From NCBI RefSeq assembly GCF_014654675.1, contig NZ_BNBC01000036.1:9303-64149 (forward strand): 54,847 nucleotides of DNA, written 5' to 3'. Under the pieces are notes generated by a model. The model saw only the letters and a program-made list of their open reading frames with translations. It did no database searches and was not told the DNA's origin. Below, piece by piece: positions 15,592-23,066 of the stretch (position 1 is the first letter of the stretch; each line of letters opens with the position of its first letter). The DNA comes from Streptomyces spiralis. Its GTDB lineage: Bacteria > Actinomycetota > Actinomycetes > Streptomycetales > Streptomycetaceae. A program made the translations under genes and the position numbers.

Positions 15592-17232
15592 CTAACGTTC
15601 GGTCACCTTGCCGTCGGCGACCTCCAGATGACGGGTGGTCCGCACCGCCTGGAGCATGCGGCGGTCGTGGGTGACCAGCAGCAGCGTGCCCTCGTAGGAC
15701 TCCAGGGCCGACTCCAGCTGTTCGATCGCCGGCAGGTCGAGGTGGTTGGTGGGCTCGTCCAGGACCAGCAGGTTGACGCCCCTGCCCTGGAGGAGGGCGA
15801 GGGCGGCCCGGGTGCGCTCCCCCGGCGAGAGGGTCGCGGCGGGACGCAGCACATGGTCGGACTTCAGGCCGAACTTGGCCAGCAGCGTGCGCACGTCCAC
15901 CGGTTCGGCGTCCGGGACCGCCGCGCGGAAGGCGTCCAGCAGCGTCTCGGGGCCGTGGAAGAGGCGGCGGGCCTGATCGACCTCGCCGACCAGGACGCCC
16001 GAGCCCAGGGCCGCGTGTCCCGCGTCCGGCGTGATCCGCCCCAGCAGGGCGGCCAGCAGCGTCGACTTGCCGGCGCCGTTCGCGCCGGTGACCGCGACCC
16101 GGTCCGCCCAGTCGATCTGCAGGGACACCGGGCCGAGCACGAAGTCGCCGCGCCGCACCTCGGCGTCGCGCAGCGTGGCGACGACCGCGCCCGAGCGCGG
16201 GGCCGCCGCGATCTCCATGCGCAGCTCCCACTCCTTGCGGGGCTCCTCGACGACCTCCAGCCGTTCGATCATGCGCTGGGTCTGGCGGGCCTTGGCGGCC
16301 TGCTTCTCGCTGGCCTCGCTGCGGAACTTGCGGCCGATCTTGTCGTTGTCGTTGCCCGACTTGCGCCGGGCGTTCCGCACGCCCTTGTCCATCCAGGTGC
16401 GCTGCATCTGCGCCCGGTCCTGGAGGGCCGCCTTCTTGTCCGCGTACTCCTCGTAGTCCTCCCGGGCGTGCCGGCGGGCCACCTCCCGCTCCTCCAGGTA
16501 GCCCGCGTACCCGCCGCCGTAGAGGTTGATCTGCCGCTGGGCGAGGTCGAGTTCGAGGACCTTGGTGACGGTGTGGGTGAGGAACTCGCGGTCGTGGCTG
16601 ACGACGACCGTGCCGGCGCGCAGCCCGGTCACGAAGCGTTCCAGCCGCTCCAGGCCGTCCAGGTCGAGGTCGTTGGTCGGCTCGTCGAGCAGGAAGACGT
16701 CGTAACGGGAGAGCAGCAGGGACGCGAGGCCGGCGCGGGCCGCCTGGCCGCCGGAGAGGGACGTCATGGGCTGGTCCAGGTCGACGGCCAGCCCGAGGGA
16801 GTCCGCGACCTCCTCGGCGCGCTCGTCGAGGTCGGCGCCGCCGAGGCCGAGCCAGCGCTCCAGGCTGCTCGCGTACCGGTCGTCCGCGCCGGGGGCGGCG
16901 TCGACGAGGGCCTGGGTGGCCTCGTCCATCGCCCGCTGGGCCTCGGCCACTCCGGTGCGGCGGGCCAGGAACCGGCGTACGGTCTCGCCCGGGCGGCGTT
17001 CCGGCTCCTGCGGGAGGTGGCCGACGGTCGCGGCCGGCGGGGAGAGCGTGAGTTCGCCCTGCTCTGGCGCGTCCAGCCCGGCGAGCATCCTGAGCAGCGT
17101 GGACTTGCCCGCGCCGTTGGCACCGACCAGCCCGATGACGTCGCCGGGCGCGACGACGAGGTCGAGCCCGGAGAACAGGGTGCGGTCACCGTGTCCGGCG
17201 GCGAGGTTCTTGGCGACGAGGGTGGCAGTCAT
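15592..17232 (-). CDS. ABC-F family ATPase (first of two)
   Basis: Cytosolic ribosome-associated ATPase with two ABC domains and no membrane segments, 546 residues. First domain: Walker A GANGAGKST, signature LSGGQAARAGLA, Walker B VFLLDEPTNDLDL. Second: GANGAGKST, LSPGERTRAAL, LLVLDEPTNHLDL. The linker between them is highly charged (RKSGNDNDKIGRKFRSEASEK), as in ribosome-acting ABC-F proteins. The ATG at 17232 (MTATLVAKNLAAG) is chosen; the frame is open 69 bases further upstream. It could be a translation factor or an antibiotic-resistance ribosome protector; sequence alone does not decide. Confidence 0.9.
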   Translation of the reverse strand: MTATLVAKNLAAGHGDRTLFSGLDLVVAPGDVIGLVGANGAGKSTLLRMLAGLDAPEQGELTLSPPAATVGHLPQEPERRPGETVRRFLARRTGVAEAQRAMDEATQALVDAAPGADDRYASSLERWLGLGGADLDERAEEVADSLGLAVDLDQPMTSLSGGQAARAGLASLLLSRYDVFLLDEPTNDLDLDGLERLERFVTGLRAGTVVVSHDREFLTHTVTKVLELDLAQRQINLYGGGYAGYLEEREVARRHAREDYEEYADKKAALQDRAQMQRTWMDKGVRNARRKSGNDNDKIGRKFRSEASEKQAAKARQTQRMIERLEVVEEPRKEWELRMEIAAAPRSGAVVATLRDAEVRRGDFVLGPVSLQIDWADRVAVTGANGAGKSTLLAALLGRITPDAGHAALGSGVLVGEVDQARRLFHGPETLLDAFRAAVPDAEPVDVRTLLAKFGLKSDHVLRPAATLSPGERTRAALALLQGRGVNLLVLDEPTNHLDLPAIEQLESALESYEGTLLLVTHDRRMLQAVRTTRHLEVADGKVTER

Positions 17233-17325
17233 CAGGTCGCCGATCCTAACGGGAGCGTCTGACGGGAGTGTGCCGGCGCAGGGCCGGTGTGCGTGCGGCA
17301 TGACGGGTTCCGCTACGGTCCCGGC

Positions 17326-18291
17326 ATGGTTGGTGAACCGGGTGGACCGAGTGACGAGGTCGTGGTGGTCGGTGGCGGGGTCATCGGGCTGACCACGGCG
17401 ATCGTGCTGGCCGAGGGCGGCCGGCGGGTGCGGGTGTGGACGAGGGAGCCGGCCGAGCGGTCGACCTCGGCCGTGGCGGGCGGGCTGTGGTGGCCCTACC
17501 GGATCGAGCCGGACGCCCTCGTCGGGGAGTGGGCGCTCGACTCACTGGCCGTGTACGAGGACTTGGCCGCACGCCCGGACGAGACGGGCGTGCGGATGGT
17601 CGAGGGGGTGCACGGCGAGACCCGGCTGGACGCGCTCGGGCCGTGGGCCGCGCGGGTGCCCGGACTGCGGGTGGCAGATGCCGGGGAGTACCCGGGGACG
17701 GCGCTGTGGGCGCGGCTGCCGCTGATCGACATGTCGACTCATCTGCCCTGGCTGCGGGAGCGGCTGCTGACGGCGGGCGGGGCGGTCGAGGAGCGGGCGG
17801 TGACGGATCTGGCCGCCGTCGACGCCCCGGTGGTGGTGAACTGCACGGGCCTGGGCGCCCGCGATCTCGTACCGGATCCAGGGGTGCACCCGGTACGAGG
17901 GCAGCTCGTGGTCGTGGAGAACCCGGGGATCACGACATGGCTGACCTCCGTCGACCGGGCGTCGCAGTCCTCGACGTACTTCCTTCCGCAGCCGGGCGGA
18001 CTGCTGCTCGGCGGCACGGCGGAGGAGGACGCCTGGTCCCTGACGCCCGACCCGGCGGTGGCCGAGCGGATCGTGGCGCGGTGCGCGGCGCTGCGGCCGG
18101 AGATCGCAGGGGCGCGGGTGCTGGAGCATCGGGTGGGGCTGCGTCCGGCGCGGCACGCGGTGCGGCTGGAGCGCGCGGAGCTGCCGGACGGGCGGGTGCT
18201 GGTGCACAACTACGGGCACGGCGGGGCCGGGGTCACCGTGGCGTGGGGATGCGCGCGTGCGGCCGCCACGCTGGCGTGTCCGGCGGCCTGA
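17326..18291 (+). CDS. D-amino-acid oxidase-like FAD oxidoreductase
   Basis: FAD-dependent oxidase of the DAO family, 321 residues. It begins with the ADP-binding fold VVVVGGGVIGLTTAIVLAEGG. STYFLPQPGG holds a tyrosine at the place of a substrate-binding Tyr of D-amino-acid oxidases, VGLRPAR supplies the carboxylate-binding arginine, and the C-terminal VHNYGHGGAGVTVAWG closes the FAD site. Likely reaction: oxidative deamination of D-amino acids to keto acids with hydrogen peroxide release. The ATG at 17326 gives the usual short lead before the Rossmann motif. Divergent from the ABC-F gene by 93 bases. Confidence 0.88.
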   Translation: MVGEPGGPSDEVVVVGGGVIGLTTAIVLAEGGRRVRVWTREPAERSTSAVAGGLWWPYRIEPDALVGEWALDSLAVYEDLAARPDETGVRMVEGVHGETRLDALGPWAARVPGLRVADAGEYPGTALWARLPLIDMSTHLPWLRERLLTAGGAVEERAVTDLAAVDAPVVVNCTGLGARDLVPDPGVHPVRGQLVVVENPGITTWLTSVDRASQSSTYFLPQPGGLLLGGTAEEDAWSLTPDPAVAERIVARCAALRPEIAGARVLEHRVGLRPARHAVRLERAELPDGRVLVHNYGHGGAGVTVAWGCARAAATLACPAA

Positions 18292-18310
18292 TCGCACGAG
18301 CGCCCGGTCG

Positions 18311-18398
18311 GAGATCGGCCGCCCTCATGCAGGAGCCCGGCCGCGGTCTTGCCCGAGATCGGTGGCACTCATGTCCGAAATCGGCGGCACTCATGACG
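18311..18398. repeat. 22-bp tandem repeat, four copies
   Basis: Units begin at 18311, 18333, 18355 and 18377, exactly 22 bases apart. Copies 1, 3 and 4 share GARATCGGYSGCMCTCATG; copy 2 is more degenerate. The array fills much of the 211-base space between the D-amino-acid oxidase gene and the secreted peptidase gene. Confidence 0.7.
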
Positions 18399-18502
18399 GC
18401 CGGATGGCGATCGTGTGACAGCGGTGGCCATGGACATGCCTGCGGTCACAGGGACTCAATAGGCTCCGAACAGCCTTCGTCCACCTATGACTTGGAGCTG
18501 AC

Positions 18503-19996
18503 GTGCACCGCAGAATCATCGTGCCGGGCGCACTGGCGGCGGCCTCCCTGTTGCTGGCGATCCCGGCATCGGCCGCGAGCTACTCCCCCGGCGCGCCGGG
18601 CATCGGCGACCCCTATTACCCGTACTACGGCAACGGCGGCTACGACGTGTCGCACTACGACCTGAGGCTGACGTACCGGCCCGGCACGGACGAACTGGCG
18701 GGCACGGCGACCGTCTCGGCGCGGACCACGCAGGACCTGTCCAGCTTCGACCTGGACTTCCTGCTGGACGTGAGCGAGGTACGGGTCAACGGCGCGCAGG
18801 CCGCCTTCACCACCTCCGGGCAGCACGAGCTGGTGGTCACGCCGAAGCACCCGCTGGCCAAGGGCACGCCGATCACGGTGGTGGTCCGCTACAGCGGGGT
18901 GCCGTCCACGAAGAGCGCGTACGGCTTCACGACCTGGCACCGCACCCCGGACGGCGCGGTGGCGGCGGACGAGCCCGAGGCCGCCTGGTGGTGGTTCCCG
19001 AGCAACGACCACCCCAGTGACAAGGCCACCTACGACGTGTCGGTGGCGGTCCCGGACGGCACGCAGGCGATCTCCAACGGCACGCTGCAGTCGACCAGCT
19101 CGCAGCGGGGCTGGACCCGCTACAACTGGCGCCAGAACAAGCCGCAGGCGACATATCTGGCCACTCTCGCGCTCGGGAGGTTCGACATCACCACCGGCAC
19201 CTCCGAGGGCGGCGTGCCGGTGATCAACGCCTACAGCAAGGACCTCGGCGACAATGACGGGGCGGCGCGGGCGAGCGTGGAGCGCACCGGGGAGATCGTC
19301 GACTGGCTGAGCGGCTATTTCGGGCCGTATCCGTTCAGCTCGGCGGGCGGCTACGTGCCGAACACGACGACCGGGTACGCGCTGGAGACGCAGACCCGCG
19401 TGTACTACAGCCCGAAGCAGTTCGCGAACGGATCCAACACGTCCGTGGTGGTGCACGAGCTGGCCCACCAGTGGTACGGCGACAGCGTGTCGCTCAAGGG
19501 CTGGAAGGACATCTGGATCAACGAGGGCTTCGCCCGCTATGCGCAGTGGCTGTGGTCGGAGCACGAGGGCGAGGGCACGGCACAGGAGCTGGCGGACTAC
19601 GTCTACGCCTCGCACCCGGCCGACGACGCCTTCTGGACGGTGAAGCCGGGTGATCCGGGTCCGGACGACCAGTTCGACGCGGCGGTCTACGACCGGGGCG
19701 CCCTCGCCATCCAGGCGCTGCGCAACGACATCGGCGACGAGGCGTTCTTCGCCGTCCTGAAGGGCTGGCCGCAGGAGCACGCCTACGGCAACGCCTCCGT
19801 GGCCGACTTCCAGAAGTACGCGGAACAGGTCTCGGGCCGGCCCCTGGCCGCGCTCTTCGACACCTGGCTGTTCCAGCCGCTGAAGCCGGCCGCCCCGGCG
19901 GCCCGCACGGCGTCCCTCACCGCGACGCCCACGACCGAGCGGCAGCCGAAGTCGTGGAAGAAGATCGAGGCGACGAACGACGTGCACGGCAGGTGA
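18503..19996 (+). CDS. secreted M1 family metallopeptidase
   Basis: Exported zinc aminopeptidase-like enzyme, 497 residues. An N-terminal signal peptide is clear: MHRR, then a hydrophobic stretch GALAAASLLLAIPASA with cleavage expected after ASA. The gluzincin motif HELAHQW with the downstream zinc-ligand glutamate in WINEGFARY is present; the classical GAMEN exopeptidase motif is not obvious. The protein is shorter than full-length aminopeptidase N, lacking the C-terminal helical domain. Start GTG at 18503 follows GGAG at good distance. It is the only gene on its transcript by spacing. Confidence 0.92.
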   Translation: MHRRIIVPGALAAASLLLAIPASAASYSPGAPGIGDPYYPYYGNGGYDVSHYDLRLTYRPGTDELAGTATVSARTTQDLSSFDLDFLLDVSEVRVNGAQAAFTTSGQHELVVTPKHPLAKGTPITVVVRYSGVPSTKSAYGFTTWHRTPDGAVAADEPEAAWWWFPSNDHPSDKATYDVSVAVPDGTQAISNGTLQSTSSQRGWTRYNWRQNKPQATYLATLALGRFDITTGTSEGGVPVINAYSKDLGDNDGAARASVERTGEIVDWLSGYFGPYPFSSAGGYVPNTTTGYALETQTRVYYSPKQFANGSNTSVVVHELAHQWYGDSVSLKGWKDIWINEGFARYAQWLWSEHEGEGTAQELADYVYASHPADDAFWTVKPGDPGPDDQFDAAVYDRGALAIQALRNDIGDEAFFAVLKGWPQEHAYGNASVADFQKYAEQVSGRPLAALFDTWLFQPLKPAAPAARTASLTATPTTERQPKSWKKIEATNDVHGR

Positions 19997-20065
19997 GTGA
20001 GGGCCGGACCGCCCCCCGGGCCACTCCGCCCAGGGCGGTCCGGCTCACGCCTCGGGCGGTCCCGT

Positions 20066-20545
20066 TCAGCCGTCGTGGTCGTACACCGTGACCGCGATCC
20101 CCCGCCGCAGCAGCCGCTGCACGATCAACGGCTCGACCCGCTCCCAGCTGCCCCCGGCGAGCCCGCACCCTATGCGCGGCATGTGCACGGAGGCCTCGAG
20201 CTCGACGGCCCGCTCCGCGAGCCGGTCCAGCGCCCTGTCGATCGCGTCGTACCGCACGGGCACGCCCTTGCTGCCTCGGCGTATCCCGCGCTGGCCGATC
20301 ATGTTGGCCACCCAGACATACCGGTCGACGGGGACGACCTGGACGGCGCCCAGGCCGAAGTCGTTGCTCGCGCGGTCGCGGTGCCAGGCCCGGTAGGCCG
20401 CCTCCGGCTCGGGCCAGCGCCGGGAGAGGGCCAGGACGAAGCCCTTGCCCCAGCCCCCGATGTCGTTGCAGACATGGGCGATCATCTTGACGCCCTTCGC
20501 CGACGGCGCGGTGGCGTCACCTCGGATGTAGGTGATCTCCGACAT
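20066..20545 (-). CDS. macrodomain (ADP-ribose binding/deacylating) protein
   Basis: Stand-alone macrodomain of 159 residues, cytosolic. It shows the N-terminal ITYIRGDAT strand, the VCNDIGGWGKGF segment that contacts the distal ribose, and a C-terminal HMPRIGCGLAGGSWERVEPL phosphate loop, as in the ALC1/TARG1-like and Appr-1''-p-processing groups. It probably removes ADP-ribose or O-acetyl groups, but binding only is possible. Start ATG at 20545. It lies 42 bases downstream of the permease ending at 20588? The permease gene ends at 20588 and reads toward it on the same strand, so the two could be co-transcribed. Confidence 0.88.
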   Translation of the reverse strand: MSEITYIRGDATAPSAKGVKMIAHVCNDIGGWGKGFVLALSRRWPEPEAAYRAWHRDRASNDFGLGAVQVVPVDRYVWVANMIGQRGIRRGSKGVPVRYDAIDRALDRLAERAVELEASVHMPRIGCGLAGGSWERVEPLIVQRLLRRGIAVTVYDHDG

Positions 20546-20587
20546 GACGCCACCGTACGGGCTGCCACTGACAGTGGCGGTGAGCTG

Positions 20588-22054
20588 CTACTTCGTGAGC
20601 TGGGACAGTTCCTGGTCCGTCTGCTGGTTGACCCGGCGGCGGACGCCGAACCAGCCGGCGACCAGGAGCACGGCGACCACAGGGATGAGGAGGAGGGTCT
20701 TGCGGCCCACCTCGGGGTCGTTCCACATCAGGCCCAGGCAGGCCAGGAGGAAGGCGATCGTGGCGATCTCGGTGACCGGGCTGCCCGGGAGGCGGAAGTG
20801 CGGCCGGGTGGCCAGGCCCGCCTTGGCGCGGCGGACGAAGATCAGGTGGCAGATCATGATGATCACCCAGGTGCTGATGATGCCGAGGGAGGCGACGTTC
20901 AGCACGATCTCGAAGGCCTGGCTGGGCATGAGGTAGTTCAGGCCGACGCCGAGCACGCAGATCGCGCAGGTCAGCAGGATGCCGCCGTAGGGGACCTGGG
21001 TGCGGCTCATCACGCGGGTGAACTTCGGCGCGGAACCCGCCACGGCCATGGAGCGCAGGATGCGGCCGGTGGAGTACAGGCCGGAGTTCAGCGACGACAT
21101 GGCGGCGGTGAGGACGACGAGGTTCATCACGTCGCCCGCGCCGGAGACGCCGATCTTCGACAGCACCGTCACGAAGGGGCTCTCGTCGGCCGAGTACACC
21201 GAGCCGGGCAGCAGCAGGGCGAGCAGCACGACCGAGCCGACGTAGAACAGGCCCACGCGCCACATGATCGAGTTCACCGCGCGCGGGACGACCTTCTCGG
21301 GCTCGGCGGTCTCGCCCGCGGCGACACCGACCAGCTCCAGCGCGGCGTACGCGAAGATCACGCCCTGCATGACGATCACGACCGGCATGGCGCCGTGCGG
21401 CAGGATCCCGCCGTGGTTGGTGATCACGCCCAGACCGGGGGTCTGGCCGTCCACCGGGTGCTGCGTGGCCAGCAGGAAGATGCCGACCAGCATGAAGGCG
21501 ACCAGGGTGGCCACCTTGACGATCGCGAACCAGAACTCCATCTCGCCGAAGATCTTCACCGAGATCAGGTTCACGGCGAGCACGACGGCGAGCGCGATCA
21601 GCGCCAGCACCCACTGCGGGACCGGTGTGAACAGGCTCCAGTAGTGCGTGTACAGGGCGATCGCGGTGATGTCGGCGATACCGGTCGTCGACCAGTTCAG
21701 GAAGTACATCCAGCCGGCGACGTAGGCGCCCTTCTCGCCGAGGAACTCGCGCGCGTACGACACGAAGGACCCGGAGGAGGGCCGGTACAGGACCAGCTCG
21801 CCCAGGGCCCGGACCACGAAGAACGCGAAGACGCCGCACACCAGGTACGCCAGCGCGAGCGCGGGGCCCGCGTTGTGGAGGCGGCCGCCGGCGCCCAGGA
21901 AGAGGCCGGTGCCGATCGCTCCGCCGATGGCGATCATGTTGACGTGGCGGTGCTTGAGGTCCTTGCTGTATCCGGCGTCGCCCGCGTCGGCGGGCATCGT
22001 GGTCGCCTGGGGATGGTCGGCGACCTGGGCCGTGTGCACGGCGTCCTTGCTCAA
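20588..22054 (-). CDS. amino-acid permease, APC family
   Basis: Twelve-helix cytoplasmic-membrane transporter of 488 residues. The first helix holds the family signature IAIGGAIGTGLFLGAGG, and the helix 3 region ELVLYRPSSGSFVSYAREFLG and C-terminal helices fit the AAT subgroup (AroP, GabP, AnsP-like). The best start is TTG at 22054 (protein SKDAVHTAQV...), from recollection of Streptomyces homologues starting MSKDA; an ATG at 21997 is an alternative with poorer upstream signal. It is divergent from the MerR regulator gene (22275) and probably controlled with it. The transported amino acid is not evident. Confidence 0.88.
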   Translation of the reverse strand: MSKDAVHTAQVADHPQATTMPADAGDAGYSKDLKHRHVNMIAIGGAIGTGLFLGAGGRLHNAGPALALAYLVCGVFAFFVVRALGELVLYRPSSGSFVSYAREFLGEKGAYVAGWMYFLNWSTTGIADITAIALYTHYWSLFTPVPQWVLALIALAVVLAVNLISVKIFGEMEFWFAIVKVATLVAFMLVGIFLLATQHPVDGQTPGLGVITNHGGILPHGAMPVVIVMQGVIFAYAALELVGVAAGETAEPEKVVPRAVNSIMWRVGLFYVGSVVLLALLLPGSVYSADESPFVTVLSKIGVSGAGDVMNLVVLTAAMSSLNSGLYSTGRILRSMAVAGSAPKFTRVMSRTQVPYGGILLTCAICVLGVGLNYLMPSQAFEIVLNVASLGIISTWVIIMICHLIFVRRAKAGLATRPHFRLPGSPVTEIATIAFLLACLGLMWNDPEVGRKTLLLIPVVAVLLVAGWFGVRRRVNQQTDQELSQLTK

Positions 22055-22240
22055 GGGTGGTTCCACTCTCTGGTGCGCCGGGCGGGGTGCGCCCGGTCGT
22101 CCGTACAAGTCGCGGCCCGCACCACCCGTGACGCGGTACAGACCAGAACCGCAGCTTCCCAGGGAGATCGACCGTCATGCGATGGCGTAGGTCACAGAGC
22201 GGAACTTCTCACACGACCCACGCAGATCGGTCACCGTCTT

Positions 22241-22257
22241 TCACACCATTGGTGAGA
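22241..22257. promoter_or_regulatory. near-perfect palindrome in the MerR gene promoter
   Basis: TCACACCATTGGTGAGA has only one mismatched pair and lies 18-34 bases before the MerR ATG, between a TTCACA (22240-22245) and a GATACT (22262-22267) spaced 16 bases. An operator inside the promoter spacer is the usual MerR arrangement, so autoregulation and control of the divergent permease are plausible. Confidence 0.5.
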
Positions 22258-22274
22258 CAGCGATACTGCTGCAC

Positions 22275-23057
22275 ATGACGACGACGGACAGCGACGAGCC
22301 GGCCCTCACGATCGACGAGCTGGCCGCGCGGGCCGGTGTCACCGTGCGCACGGTCCGCTTCTACAGCAGTCGCGGTCTGCTGCCGCCGCCCGTGATCGGT
22401 CCGCGCCGGGTGGGCCGCTACGGCACGGACCACCTGGCGCGTCTGGCGCTGATCGAGGAGATGCAGCACCAGGGCATGACACTCGCCGCGATCGAGCGCC
22501 ATCTGCGGCAGCTGCCGCCGGACCTCAGCCCGCACGACCTGGCCGTGCACCGCGCGGTCGTCGCCTCCTGGGCGCCGGAGAGCGTGGAGACGGTGTCCCG
22601 CCGCGAGCTCGGCCGCCGGGCCGGGCGGCCGCTGTCCGACGAGGACGTGCAGCGGCTCGCGGCGATGAACGTGGTCGTGCGGGAGGGCGAGGACGCGTTC
22701 CGCGTCGACGCGGGGCTTTTCCGGCTCGGGGTGGAGCTGCTGGACGTCCCGCTGTCCCAGGAGACGATCCTCGCCGCGCGCACGGCGCTGACCGACCACG
22801 CGCGCGCCGCCGCCCGCGAGCTGTCGGGGCTGCTGCGCGACGCGGTCGCCGAGCGTGACACCCGGGACGTGAAGTCGCTTTCGGCTCATATGCACCCGTT
22901 GGTGGTGCAGGCCCTGCTGACCACCTTCCAGCGGTCGCTGAAGGAGGAGCTGCGGGAGTGGGTGGGCTCTGCGGAGACGGAGACGGAGGCGGAGGCGGAC
23001 GGCGCGTCGCGGGACGGGACCTCTGGGGACGCGTCCCGGGACGCGTCGTCCGCCTGA
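22275..23057 (+). CDS. MerR family transcriptional regulator
   Basis: Regulator of 260 residues. The N-terminal winged helix is LTIDELAARAGVTVRTVRFYSSRGLLPPP (quoted in part) followed by VGRYGTDHLARLALIEEMQHQGMTLAAIERHL. The rest is helical with no cysteine cluster, so it is not a classical metal sensor. The last 35 residues are a low-complexity tail of repeated acidic and SRD units (ETEAEAD, SRDGTSGDASRDASS) that looks slippage-derived and is probably disordered. Divergent from the amino-acid permease gene, its likely target. Confidence 0.88.
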   Translation: MTTTDSDEPALTIDELAARAGVTVRTVRFYSSRGLLPPPVIGPRRVGRYGTDHLARLALIEEMQHQGMTLAAIERHLRQLPPDLSPHDLAVHRAVVASWAPESVETVSRRELGRRAGRPLSDEDVQRLAAMNVVVREGEDAFRVDAGLFRLGVELLDVPLSQETILAARTALTDHARAAARELSGLLRDAVAERDTRDVKSLSAHMHPLVVQALLTTFQRSLKEELREWVGSAETETEAEADGASRDGTSGDASRDASSA

Positions 23058-23066
23058 GCACGTGCT

